Assembly: GCA_902532675.1 (NCBI GenBank)
Contig: CACAIY010000011.1
Span: 1-41,336, forward strand
Source of the DNA: an uncultured SAR86 cluster bacterium
GTDB taxonomy: Bacteria > Pseudomonadota > Gammaproteobacteria > Magnimaribacterales > Magnimaribacteraceae
Reading direction: 5' to 3'
DNA: 41,336 nt
The notes under the pieces were generated by a model. That model was not told where the DNA came from. It did no database searches and worked only from the letters and a program-made list of their open reading frames with translations. Positions 7,920 to 16,449 of this stretch are shown one piece after another (within the stretch, counting starts at the first letter, position 1; the number at the start of each line of letters is the position of its first letter). The position numbers and the translations under genes are program-made.

Positions 7920-8912
7920 ATGATGAAAAATAAAACAGTACTAGTAACTGGAGGGACAGGTTCATTCGGAAAGAAATTTATCAAGACAATTTTAGAACAA
8001 TACAATCCTAAGCGGGTTATTGTTTATAGCAGGGATGAATTGAAGCAATTCGAGATGCAGGAAAATTTACCATCTTCAAGAGTTTTAAGGTATTTTATTG
8101 GAGATGTTAGAGACTTAGGAAGACTTACAATGGCCATGGAAGGCGTAGATATAGTGATTCACGCTGCTGCTCTTAAGCAGGTCCCTGTTGCAGAATATAA
8201 TCCATTTGAAGCAGTTAAAACTAATATCATCGGTGGCCAGAATATTATTGACTCAGCACTTAAATGTGGCGTTAAAAAAGTAATTGCTTTAAGTACCGAT
8301 AAAGCTTGCTCACCAATTAATCTTTATGGAGCTACTAAACTAACCTCTGATAAATTATTTATAGCAGCAAATAACTATAAAGGTAAAAACGATATTAAAT
8401 TTTCTATTGTTAGATATGGCAATGTAATGGGTAGCAGAGGTTCAGTTATACCGTTCTTTTTAAAGCAAAAGGATAAAGGGTATTTACCGATTACAGATGA
8501 AAGAATGACTCGCTTTAACATTACTCTGGAAGAGGGAGTTAACTTTGTTCTTAATTCTTTAGAGGTTATGTGGGGAGGTGAAATTTTTGTACCCAAGATT
8601 CCTAGTTACAATATAGTTGACGTGGCTAAGGCAGTTTCTTCTGAAATTCCAATCAAGATTATTGGTATTAGGCCTGGAGAAAAATTGCATGAAGAGATGA
8701 TTTCTGAAGATGATGCAATTAATACAGTAGAGTTTAAAGATTACTATGCGATTACACCTGTATCTGATTATTTATCTTGGAAACTAGAAGATTTTATTAA
8801 AATAAATGAGGGCGGCAGCGTTTGTATGGAAGGTTTTCAATACAATAGCGCAACAAATAAAGAATTTCTAACAATCAAGCAGTTACAAAATTTGATTGAA
8901 AACCATATTTAA
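7920..8912 (+). CDS. pseB: UDP-GlcNAc 4,6-dehydratase (inverting), PseB
   Basis: PseB carries out 4,6-dehydration with 5-epimerisation of UDP-GlcNAc, the first step of CMP-pseudaminic acid synthesis. The 330-residue extended SDR has the NADP-binding motif GGTGSFG at 11-17 and the segment STDKACSPINLYGATK at 125-140. Residues D127, K128 and Y136 keep the same spacing as the catalytic D132, K133 and Y141 of H. pylori FlaA1/PseB. PseC follows after one base. Two ATGs stand in tandem at 7920 and 7923; either could be used. Confidence 0.93.
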   Translation: MMKNKTVLVTGGTGSFGKKFIKTILEQYNPKRVIVYSRDELKQFEMQENLPSSRVLRYFIGDVRDLGRLTMAMEGVDIVIHAAALKQVPVAEYNPFEAVKTNIIGGQNIIDSALKCGVKKVIALSTDKACSPINLYGATKLTSDKLFIAANNYKGKNDIKFSIVRYGNVMGSRGSVIPFFLKQKDKGYLPITDERMTRFNITLEEGVNFVLNSLEVMWGGEIFVPKIPSYNIVDVAKAVSSEIPIKIIGIRPGEKLHEEMISEDDAINTVEFKDYYAITPVSDYLSWKLEDFIKINEGGSVCMEGFQYNSATNKEFLTIKQLQNLIENHI

Positions 8913-8913
8913 G

Positions 8914-10077
8914 ATGATTTCTTATGGTAAGCAGACTATAGATAAAGAAGATTTACTAGCGGTCACTAATAGTCTTCAAGGTGACTGGTTAACTCAAGGC
9001 CCTCAAACTGAAATCTTTGAAGACAACTTAAAAAGATATTTTGGGGCAAAAAACTGTTCAGTTGTCTCAAATGGAACTGCTGCATTACATTTAAGCGGAT
9101 TAGCTCTAGGGTGGAAATCAGGTGATATTATTCTTACGAGTCCCTTATCTTTTGTTGCTACTGCTAATTGTGTTCTTTATGCAGGGGCTTCTGTTGATTT
9201 TGTAGATATTAATATGTCTACGTATCAAATAGATATTGAAAGCTTAGAGTCTAAGTTAAGAACTCTTAAGTCTCATGGAAAAAAAGTAAAAGCCCTCATA
9301 GCTGTTGACTATGCAGGAAATCCTTGTGAGTGGATTAAATTACGTGAGTTAGCAGATAATTATGAATTTCAATTAGTAAATGATAATTGCCATGCCATGG
9401 GTGCCCAATATCATCATGAAAAGAAATACGCCGTTAAATATGCCGATATAGTTACTCATAGTTACCATCCAGTTAAAAATATCACTACCGGAGAAGGAGG
9501 CTCTGTTTTAACTAATAGTGATTCGCTGCATCAAAAGATCTGTGATCTTAGATCTCATGGGATAACAAAAGATGGTTCTAGATTATCTCATTCTGAGGAG
9601 CCTTGGTATTACGAAATGCAAGAGCTAGGTTTTAATTACAGAATAACAGACATGCAATGTGCTTTAGGTTCTAGTCAATTAAAAAAATTAGATTCTTTTA
9701 TTAAGAAAAGAAATGACATTGCTTCTTATTACGACAACTGTCTATTAGATTCTGATTTGATACAGAAACCTCAGATCGCAAAGAAATCTGTTTGTGCATA
9801 CCATCTATACCCTTTGCTAATTGATTTTAAGAATTTAGGGATTCAGAAACACGATTTTTTTAAAAATTTTTACAATAAAGGTATAAATTTTCAAGTTCAC
9901 TATATTCCTATACATCTTCAGCCCTTCTATAAAAAAAAGTTTAACTATAAAAGTGGAGATTTTCCTAATTCAGAAGAGTTCTACTCTAAGCAAATTTCTT
10001 TGCCTATATATCCAAGTCTTAAAGATTCTGAACTTCAATACGTAGTTGAAGAATTAAATAAATTTCTATCAGAATGA
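8914..10077 (+). CDS. pseC: UDP-4-amino-4,6-dideoxy-AltNAc aminotransferase, PseC
   Basis: PseC transfers an amino group from glutamate to C4 of the PseB product using pyridoxal phosphate. It belongs to the DegT/DnrJ/EryC1 family: fold-type I aminotransferase with the substrate-pocket start DWLTQGP, and the Schiff-base lysine K188 in SYHPVKNITTGEGG. I place the start at ATG 8914 because PseC proteins begin with M-I-x-YG-x-Q-x-ID; a TTG at 8896 would add six residues and overlap pseB. The resulting 387 residues are normal length. The stop overlaps the pseF start as ATGA. Confidence 0.92.
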   Translation: MISYGKQTIDKEDLLAVTNSLQGDWLTQGPQTEIFEDNLKRYFGAKNCSVVSNGTAALHLSGLALGWKSGDIILTSPLSFVATANCVLYAGASVDFVDINMSTYQIDIESLESKLRTLKSHGKKVKALIAVDYAGNPCEWIKLRELADNYEFQLVNDNCHAMGAQYHHEKKYAVKYADIVTHSYHPVKNITTGEGGSVLTNSDSLHQKICDLRSHGITKDGSRLSHSEEPWYYEMQELGFNYRITDMQCALGSSQLKKLDSFIKKRNDIASYYDNCLLDSDLIQKPQIAKKSVCAYHLYPLLIDFKNLGIQKHDFFKNFYNKGINFQVHYIPIHLQPFYKKKFNYKSGDFPNSEEFYSKQISLPIYPSLKDSELQYVVEELNKFLSE

Positions 10078-10763
10078 AGGTTGCAATAATTCTAGCAAGA
10101 GAAGGCAGCAAGAGGATTCCGAAGAAGAATATTAAGGAATTTTGTGGCAAGCCCATAATTTATTGGACTATCACTAAAATAAAAGAGTCTAATTTATTTG
10201 ATAAGATTATTGTTTCAACGGATAGTAAAGAGATATCTTCTTTAGCTCTAGAGAATGGAGCGGAAGTTCCCTTTATAAGGCCAAAAGCATTATCTGATAG
10301 TCATTCATCAACTTTAGATGTTATGCAACATGCTGTTAGCTGGTTAATAAAAGAGAAGTTTGAGCTAGAGCTAGTTTGTTGCGCATACGCAACATCAGTA
10401 TTCCAAGATTTGGACTTGTTAAAAGTTGGAATGGATAAAATAAAAGAAGAAAAATGGGAAGCTTCTATGTCAGTCACAGAGTTTAATTACTCGGTTTTTA
10501 GATCTTTTTATGCATCTCAATCAGACGGATTAGAAATGGTATTCCCTGATCAATACGAAGAACGTTCACAAGATTTGCCTAAGACTTACCATGATGCAGC
10601 CCAATTTTATTTAGCTGCACCAGAATTTTGGTTAGCAAAAAAAGTTTTTTATTCAAATAAAACATACCCAGTTGAATTTCCTTCATCAACTTTAATAGAT
10701 ATAGATACAATTGAAGACTGGGCATTAGCTGAATTAATTTTTAAGACCCACCATATGTCTTGA
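10074..10763 (+). CDS. pseF: CMP-pseudaminic acid synthetase, PseF
   Basis: PseF activates the finished nonulosonic acid with CTP to give the CMP-sugar used by transferases. The 229-residue NeuA-family protein keeps the canonical CTP-binding start ILAREGSKRIPKKN, then GKPIIYWT and VSTDSKEI. Assignment to the pseudaminate branch rests on its 4-base overlap with pseC and on the PseF-like segments HDAAQFYLA and STLIDIDTIEDW. It is the only one of three cytidylyltransferase-like genes in the window with a fully canonical N-terminal motif. Confidence 0.85.
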   Translation: MKVAIILAREGSKRIPKKNIKEFCGKPIIYWTITKIKESNLFDKIIVSTDSKEISSLALENGAEVPFIRPKALSDSHSSTLDVMQHAVSWLIKEKFELELVCCAYATSVFQDLDLLKVGMDKIKEEKWEASMSVTEFNYSVFRSFYASQSDGLEMVFPDQYEERSQDLPKTYHDAAQFYLAAPEFWLAKKVFYSNKTYPVEFPSSTLIDIDTIEDWALAELIFKTHHMS

Positions 10764-10794
10764 ATCTATTAATGGATTATTAAATTAAGGGGTT

Positions 10795-12138
10795 ATGAAG
10801 AAAGTTTTTATAGTTTATCGAAATAATTATTATCGATATCTTTCTACAATCATAGAGGCCTGTCTAGATCAAAACGATAGGATCGAGATTTGGTTCCATA
10901 ATTCGTTAGATCGTAAAGATTCTCCTTTCTTTAAAAACATTAATAATAATCTAAAATTTGTAGAGTTCTTAGACGACAAAGACCTCATTGGCCAAATCAA
11001 AAGATCATCTCAAGTAGATAATTTTTTTAGCTTACACCCTTTTCCAGGAGATTTAGATAAAGAAATTTCTCTTAAAATAGATAATAAATGGATGATAATA
11101 ATGCATGGCATTGATTCTTATCTAGAAATTAGGGATTGGCATTTTAAACATCAAAATAGTTTCTTAGCACAAGACTATAGGAGGCACTTCTTTGCTTATT
11201 CGAATTATTTACATCAAAAAGGTATTAATTGGTTAGAAAATTTTAAGTTAGATAATTCTGGAAATAATTGTAACTTTTTTTCTTCAGAAAAAACTTCAAC
11301 TCATTTTTCTAGAGCTCCTTTTATTGGTATGAACTCATTTAAATTGGACCCTATAAAGATCAAAAAAAAATATTCTTTAGACCCTAATAAGAAAGTATTA
11401 GTATATTTGCCTTTCCCTTATTCTAGTGGCCGTTATGAGAAAGCAGAGTCAAATGCAGTCCATGTAGCCTTTTCAGGAATAAAGCATAAATGGGAGGACA
11501 ATATTTATTATTTAAATAAATATGGAGTAACTCGCCCCTTGCTTTCCCTTTTAAAAAGAATTTATGATTTTTTATTAATATTTAGATTCAATAAGTCTAG
11601 AAAAATACACTTCAATAAGCAAAATGAAGAATCTGTTATTAAGGAGATTCGTAATTTTTGTAACAAGAATAATTTTATGTTTGTTGTTAAGGCTAGAAAG
11701 AAGTTAGGAATTCCAAGAATCTTAGATAGCCTGGCAGATTTAATTGTGCTGGGTGATGAAAACGTTCAACATCCTTCAGAATACCAAGAATTGAGCGCAG
11801 TCTCTGATCTAACTATTGGGTACACAAGTACAGCGGTAATAGAATCAGTTTTTTATAAAACACATTTTATAAATATTGGATTTCCAAAAGAATTTTATGG
11901 CTATGGAGATCATAGCAGAGAGATGCATAATACAAGACAAGGCTTCTTATATAACCAACCTGGGGTAGTAACCAACTTTTTGTATACCGATTTTATTAAA
12001 ACCTTTATAACTCTTGATCCCAGCCTCTTTACCCTTAATAAGGAGTCGGAAAAAGAATATATAAAAAGATTTATTGGTGAAGACTTCCTGTTCGACAATA
12101 GAAATTACTTTAGAGGAATAACAGAAGAATCAAGATGA
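10795..12138 (+). CDS. Uncharacterised GT-B-like protein
   Basis: I do not recognise a named family for this 447-residue protein. The second half resembles the C-terminal domain of CDP-glycerol glycerophosphotransferase-type or other GT-B enzymes: KKVLVYLPFPYSSG starts a nucleotide-binding-like domain, and YQELSAVSDLTIGYTSTAVIES followed by NIGFP recalls the usual 'D-x-x-I-x-D-x-S-S-x-x-x-E-x' donor-binding segment. No signal peptide or membrane segment is seen. It follows pseF by 31 bases and overlaps the next gene by 4, so it is probably part of the nonulosonate operon and may transfer a sugar or phospho-alditol. Confidence 0.55.
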   Translation: MKKVFIVYRNNYYRYLSTIIEACLDQNDRIEIWFHNSLDRKDSPFFKNINNNLKFVEFLDDKDLIGQIKRSSQVDNFFSLHPFPGDLDKEISLKIDNKWMIIMHGIDSYLEIRDWHFKHQNSFLAQDYRRHFFAYSNYLHQKGINWLENFKLDNSGNNCNFFSSEKTSTHFSRAPFIGMNSFKLDPIKIKKKYSLDPNKKVLVYLPFPYSSGRYEKAESNAVHVAFSGIKHKWEDNIYYLNKYGVTRPLLSLLKRIYDFLLIFRFNKSRKIHFNKQNEESVIKEIRNFCNKNNFMFVVKARKKLGIPRILDSLADLIVLGDENVQHPSEYQELSAVSDLTIGYTSTAVIESVFYKTHFINIGFPKEFYGYGDHSREMHNTRQGFLYNQPGVVTNFLYTDFIKTFITLDPSLFTLNKESEKEYIKRFIGEDFLFDNRNYFRGITEESR

Positions 12139-13358
12139 AATTAGCTGTCTGTATACTAGCCCATCATAAACCTTGGCTCATAATGTCAACCATAGCTACT
12201 TTATTCTTACAGGAAAATAAAGAGTTTGATCTTCATATTATTTATATTAAAGGCGATGGAGATAATAGAGATAAGAAAAGCTATGAGAAATTTTATGAAA
12301 TAGCTGATAAAGATGGTGATTTCAATCCTCAGATGTCTCCTGATGATAATAGAATTATTGAGCTTTTAGATGACTTAGGTGTAGATATAAAGTTCCATGA
12401 AGTAAGAAACGATCATGGTCTAGATTCTAGTGCATGGTATAAATTTATACAAAAAGGTGTCTGGAAAGACTATGACCATTCCATGTTTCTTATGGAGGGC
12501 TCTATTTTTACAAGTGACAAAGTTCTATCTGCTATTAATTCTTTCCAGAAAGAGATTGATTTAGATTTCCTCAGTGTGGGACACGAGAAGCGTTTTCTTC
12601 CTTATTCTATATTTACTAATTTTAAGAAAAGAAACGTAGAAAAGTCTTCTGAGATGGATATTTATCACACTAAGAGCATGAATCTTTTATTAGAAGAATT
12701 CTGTAAATGTAGAGAATTTAAATCTCTTTTAGATGACTGGTCTTCTCCGAATTCGCAATATACTCCAGAAGTACCTATTACTCAGCATCACGTTCCTTCT
12801 TCCATATACTCCTCACAACTAAAAATAAAATTTTTTATAAAATCTTTAATTAGAAAGAAAAAGATTTTAGGTTCATTTAAGACAAGTTTATTAGAGGTTT
12901 CTGATGGAGAAGCTAATTTCAAATCTATTAATTCAATTTCTAATAATATTAGAATCCACAGTGATGTGATCTTTCACGAAGAAGTCTCGCCTTATTTCTT
13001 TGGATGTTCTTGCCAGCATGTGTTTTCTAGGAGGTTTTTAGAATCATTGAATAATAAATTACAGGAATTTAATTTATACGAAGCAATAGATAGGCCTTTT
13101 TCTGGAACTTCTTTAGAGCTAATTTGGGGTTTTATGCCCAAATGGTTAGGTTATAAGAAATGGTTTTTTAACGGTATCCACAGGCCAAGAAAAGACTTTT
13201 TAACTTACATGCGTAATGATGACATTCATGGTGTTTCAGATCATCTTAATTCTTATTACAAAAAAAGTATCAAAGTAATGCCTAAAGGTGATTTCTTAAG
13301 TTTAGTGGCATTGAAGGAATCTTTCAAATCATTAGAAAAGCAATTCTCAAGAGACTAG
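12135..13358 (+). CDS. Putative GT-A-fold glycosyltransferase
   Basis: The 407-residue protein starts like a nucleotide-diphospho-sugar transferase (LAVCILAHHKPWLIMSTIAT) and has a central acidic patch, KDYDHSMFLMEG, where a DxD metal site would sit. The segment NDHGLDSSAWYKFIQKG matches GT2/GT-A-type donor loops only loosely. The C-terminal half (about 200-407) has no motif I know. Neighbours on both sides are candidate transferases, all packed between pseF and the NeuB-family synthase. Function beyond 'probable glycosyltransferase' is inference. Confidence 0.5.
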   Translation: MKLAVCILAHHKPWLIMSTIATLFLQENKEFDLHIIYIKGDGDNRDKKSYEKFYEIADKDGDFNPQMSPDDNRIIELLDDLGVDIKFHEVRNDHGLDSSAWYKFIQKGVWKDYDHSMFLMEGSIFTSDKVLSAINSFQKEIDLDFLSVGHEKRFLPYSIFTNFKKRNVEKSSEMDIYHTKSMNLLLEEFCKCREFKSLLDDWSSPNSQYTPEVPITQHHVPSSIYSSQLKIKFFIKSLIRKKKILGSFKTSLLEVSDGEANFKSINSISNNIRIHSDVIFHEEVSPYFFGCSCQHVFSRRFLESLNNKLQEFNLYEAIDRPFSGTSLELIWGFMPKWLGYKKWFFNGIHRPRKDFLTYMRNDDIHGVSDHLNSYYKKSIKVMPKGDFLSLVALKESFKSLEKQFSRD

Positions 13359-13362
13359 TTAA

Positions 13363-14310
13363 ATGCAAAAACTTAAAGGAGCGCATTCAGGTAAAGACGC
13401 TATATTAATTACAGCCGGCCCTTCGGTGGTAAATAAGATTAAGCACTTAAAGAAAATTGATAGAAAGAAGTATGTAATCTTCTTAGAGGCCACTGCACTC
13501 ACTAAAAGATATATTCTAGAAGGAATAGAGCCAGATTATTATCTAATGCCATATGCTTCAAAATTTAAAGTTAACACATTAATTAATTTCATATATCAAA
13601 GCATAAAAGTAGATGTTAATCCAAAATATTTCCTAAGAGAGGATCATCATGGTGTAGTGAATAAAATTTTAAATAACAAAGAGAAGCTATTACAGGAGTG
13701 GAATCCTAAAAAAGGAATTCATAAGAGAATCAAGTTCAAATCAGACACATATTTGGAAGACTCTCATTATGAGAGAGTAAAGTCTTTTCCAAGATGCAAG
13801 ATTATTGCCAGGGAACAGGATATGAATTTAGAATATCCAAACTTAGATTTACCAAATGAGATCCATTATTTTGAATTTTCAGATCAACCAGCTACTACTT
13901 TTTCTGAATACTTAGAAGTAACTGTGAAAAATGGGAAAAGTATCCTCAATCCAGGCTTATCTACTAATACGTCAGCAATTTCTACTTTCCCTATTATGAA
14001 TTTTATGGGTATCAAAGACATCTATCTTTTTGGGTTTGACGGTACACTCTTTGGAAATTTTGAAGATAATGTTCAAAATTTGTTTAAGTCTAAATTACAC
14101 TTTTATATATTTTATTTTTTGCTGAGAAAAGCTTTTGATTTTAGTTTTAAGCTAAATTTCCCACTTTATTTGAGGCCTAAATTTGATTTAGAGAGTACAG
14201 ACCTATTATGCAAACAATTCCCATCAAAAATTTATAGAATTGTAGGAAACGATAGCCCAACTTATAGCTTTAAAAATATGGAAGACGTGGAAATTGATAG
14301 ATTGCTTTGA
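13363..14310 (+). CDS. DUF115/Maf-like protein, candidate nonulosonate transferase
   Basis: The 315-residue product opens with GKDAILITAGPSVV, followed by ILEGIEPDYYL and, later, NTSAISTFPIMNFMGIKDIYLFG-FD. This order matches the DUF115/MptE-like core of motility accessory factors (Maf), some of which place pseudaminic or legionaminic acid on flagellin, and also resembles the GNGPSL...Y-x-S-G-x-D layout of GT42 sialyltransferases such as Cst-II. No flagellar gene is seen in the window, so a glycan rather than flagellin acceptor is more likely. Its place among pse genes supports a role in using the CMP-nonulosonate. Which of the two families it joins cannot be decided by eye. Confidence 0.55.
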   Translation: MQKLKGAHSGKDAILITAGPSVVNKIKHLKKIDRKKYVIFLEATALTKRYILEGIEPDYYLMPYASKFKVNTLINFIYQSIKVDVNPKYFLREDHHGVVNKILNNKEKLLQEWNPKKGIHKRIKFKSDTYLEDSHYERVKSFPRCKIIAREQDMNLEYPNLDLPNEIHYFEFSDQPATTFSEYLEVTVKNGKSILNPGLSTNTSAISTFPIMNFMGIKDIYLFGFDGTLFGNFEDNVQNLFKSKLHFYIFYFLLRKAFDFSFKLNFPLYLRPKFDLESTDLLCKQFPSKIYRIVGNDSPTYSFKNMEDVEIDRLL

Positions 14311-14339
14311 ATTTGTTTATAATTGAATAAATTAAAAAA

Positions 14340-15290
14340 ATGATTGCGTTAAAAAATTTCATAAAAAACTTCATCGTTTACACAACTTGGAAAGATAACG
14401 ATCAATATCCTTCTTTAATATACAACAACTCAATCTTTCAGCGGATATCTGAATGGTCAGGTTTTTCTTGGTTAAGAGTAAAATTTTGGAATTTTATTGC
14501 AAAAAAAAATAAGGCTTTCAAGGGATTTTATTCTGATGGTATAAACCCTACTGGAAATAAACGACTTGACGAATTATTTTCAATAGGATTTTTGATAGAA
14601 GAAAATTTTCTTACCGAAGAAACATTTATTAAGTATCAAGATATATTTCAGAACAAGGTGGATAATTACTTAAATTCAAATGAATACTTAGATAGTAATA
14701 AAAAACAGATCAGGATACAGCTGGATTTCAGACCTAATGAAGTTAAGGAGTTTGAAGACGAGATGACAAGGTTAATGCACCCCCTTGTTCATGAATTTTA
14801 CGGAAATACGCGACCAATCTTTAGATATGAGATAGACGCATCCAAAGACGGAACTGATTATAGATCTGCTTTTTCTAAATGGCATATAGACAGACCCTTG
14901 CCTTCACTTAAAGTTTTATATTTCCCTCTTGGTGTAAATGCCGCACCTTTTTCTTACATAAAAGGTTCACATTTAATTAACAAACAATGGCAGGGTTTTG
15001 AGTCTTTTTTTAGAAGTATCAAAAACTATTCAAAGAAAGGTAACTCTAAGAAAACTTTGATGCTCGCTGATAATGTTGAGCTTCCTTTAACCGATAAATT
15101 AAAAGACAATATAGTGGAATTAAACAACCTCCATCCAAATACTTTATATCTAGGTGCTCACCAAGGACTTCATAGGAAGAAACCTTTTGAAGAAAGAGGT
15201 TACAGGTTTCATCTTTCTATAGAATTTACCCATGGGTTTTCTAAATATAATTTAATTTCTTCCGCCTTAAACCGACAATCCAGATCTTGA
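14340..15290 (+). CDS. PhyH-like Fe(II)/2-oxoglutarate dioxygenase
   Basis: The 316-residue protein has the double-stranded beta-helix iron site of phytanoyl-CoA dioxygenase-like enzymes: H-x-D at H182/D184 (KWHIDRP), a distal histidine at 274 or 278 (GAHQGLHRK), and a downstream arginine (RGYRFHLSIEF) suited to binding 2-oxoglutarate. The pattern LKVLYFPLGVNAAPFSYIKGSH between them is typical. Such enzymes hydroxylate small molecules or sugars. In this setting the substrate is likely a nonulosonic acid or its glycan, but nothing in the sequence fixes it. The first 70 residues are divergent and basic-aromatic. Confidence 0.7.
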   Translation: MIALKNFIKNFIVYTTWKDNDQYPSLIYNNSIFQRISEWSGFSWLRVKFWNFIAKKNKAFKGFYSDGINPTGNKRLDELFSIGFLIEENFLTEETFIKYQDIFQNKVDNYLNSNEYLDSNKKQIRIQLDFRPNEVKEFEDEMTRLMHPLVHEFYGNTRPIFRYEIDASKDGTDYRSAFSKWHIDRPLPSLKVLYFPLGVNAAPFSYIKGSHLINKQWQGFESFFRSIKNYSKKGNSKKTLMLADNVELPLTDKLKDNIVELNNLHPNTLYLGAHQGLHRKKPFEERGYRFHLSIEFTHGFSKYNLISSALNRQSRS

Positions 15291-15388
15291 TGTCTTTTAT
15301 TAATTCTAAATAAATATACAATGCAAGAATTGCTAGATGATAGATTCTTTATAAGAGTATTTAAAAGAGATTAATTTAAGTTTTAGGC

Positions 15389-16447
15389 ATGAATAGAATA
15401 AAAATAGGTAATAAGCATATTGGTAAAGACGATCCATGCTTAATAATGGTCGATGCTGGCGTTAATCATAATAATGATACGGATAGGGCAATAGACCTGG
15501 TAAACAAGTCTGCTGATGCTGGTGCAGATGTGGTTAAGTTTCAAACTTACAAAGCTAACTCTATAACCACAAAGACTGCTCCAAGATATTGGAATCCAAA
15601 ATTGGATACAGATGGAGGCGGAACTCAACATGATACATTTTCTAGGATAGATGACCTTCCTATTGAAGCTTATGCTGAAATGAAAAAAGTTGCCGAAAGT
15701 AGGGGGATCATATTTAGCTCAACTCCTTTTAACTTAGATGACGTATCATTTCTTTATGATCTGGGAATGGATTTATTTAAAGTGTCGTCCTCTGACTTGA
15801 TTTACCATGAATTAATAAGAGAGGTCTCTAAAACTGGTAAGCCCATTATTCTATCTACCGGAACTGCATCTATTGCTGAAATGGAGCAAGCAATCGAAGT
15901 TATATTGAAAGAGAATAATGATCAAATAGCTCTTCAGCACTGTATGTTAAGTTATCCATGTGAATTTAAGGATGCAAATCTTCTTAAAATGGTAAGGATG
16001 CAAGATATTTTTTCAGATATTCCTATAGGATACTCTGATCATACATATGGAGATGAGATTCCTTCTGCAGCAGTAGCTTTAGGAGCGAGGTCTATAGAAA
16101 AGCACTTCACATTAGATAATTCCTTACCAGATAGCCCTGATCATGGGTTTGCTTTAGATCCACAAGCCTTAAAGGCTATGGTGCAGAGAATAAGACGAAC
16201 AGAAGAAGGAATCGGAGAATTTGTAAGTGGACCTTATGAAAGTGAAAAATCTGCTTACCATTTGGCAAGAAAAAGTCTTACTTCACTTGGAAAGATAGAA
16301 AAAGGAACTTTAATATCCGATGAAATGCTTACTTGCAAGAGACCAGGTACAGGATATTATCCCCATGAAATTGACAAGGTAGTTGGCAAAACAGCTATGA
16401 TAGACATTGAAGATGATCAGACAATTACACCTGAAATGATCATGTAA
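15389..16447 (+). CDS. NeuB-family nonulosonic acid synthase
   Basis: The enzyme condenses a six-carbon amino sugar with phosphoenolpyruvate to make a nine-carbon nonulosonic acid. The 352-residue protein has the NeuB TIM barrel (VDAGVNHNNDTDRA, GADVVKFQTYKA, LSTGTASIAEME, GYSDHTYG, IEKHFTLD) and a C-terminal SAF/antifreeze-like domain at about 285-352 (ARKSLTSLGKIEKGTL, RPGTGYYP). The start resembles the NeuB/LegI group (EAGVNHNGD) more than PseI (AELSANH), although the surrounding genes are mostly Pse-like, so sialic, legionaminic or pseudaminic acid are all possible. An aberrant insertion with GGGTQHDTFSRIDD sits near residues 74-90. Confidence 0.88.
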   Translation: MNRIKIGNKHIGKDDPCLIMVDAGVNHNNDTDRAIDLVNKSADAGADVVKFQTYKANSITTKTAPRYWNPKLDTDGGGTQHDTFSRIDDLPIEAYAEMKKVAESRGIIFSSTPFNLDDVSFLYDLGMDLFKVSSSDLIYHELIREVSKTGKPIILSTGTASIAEMEQAIEVILKENNDQIALQHCMLSYPCEFKDANLLKMVRMQDIFSDIPIGYSDHTYGDEIPSAAVALGARSIEKHFTLDNSLPDSPDHGFALDPQALKAMVQRIRRTEEGIGEFVSGPYESEKSAYHLARKSLTSLGKIEKGTLISDEMLTCKRPGTGYYPHEIDKVVGKTAMIDIEDDQTITPEMIM

Positions 16448-16449
16448 AG

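Noticed and set aside
8896-8913. TTG start giving pseC six extra residues
   Set aside because: PseC proteins begin at the M-I-x-YG motif, encoded from ATG 8914; the extension overlaps pseB.
15321-15374. 17-codon frame MQELLDDRFFIRVFKRD between the oxygenase and the synthase
   Set aside because: Very short, no ribosome site, no family; the 98-base gap is more simply spacer with a possible promoter.
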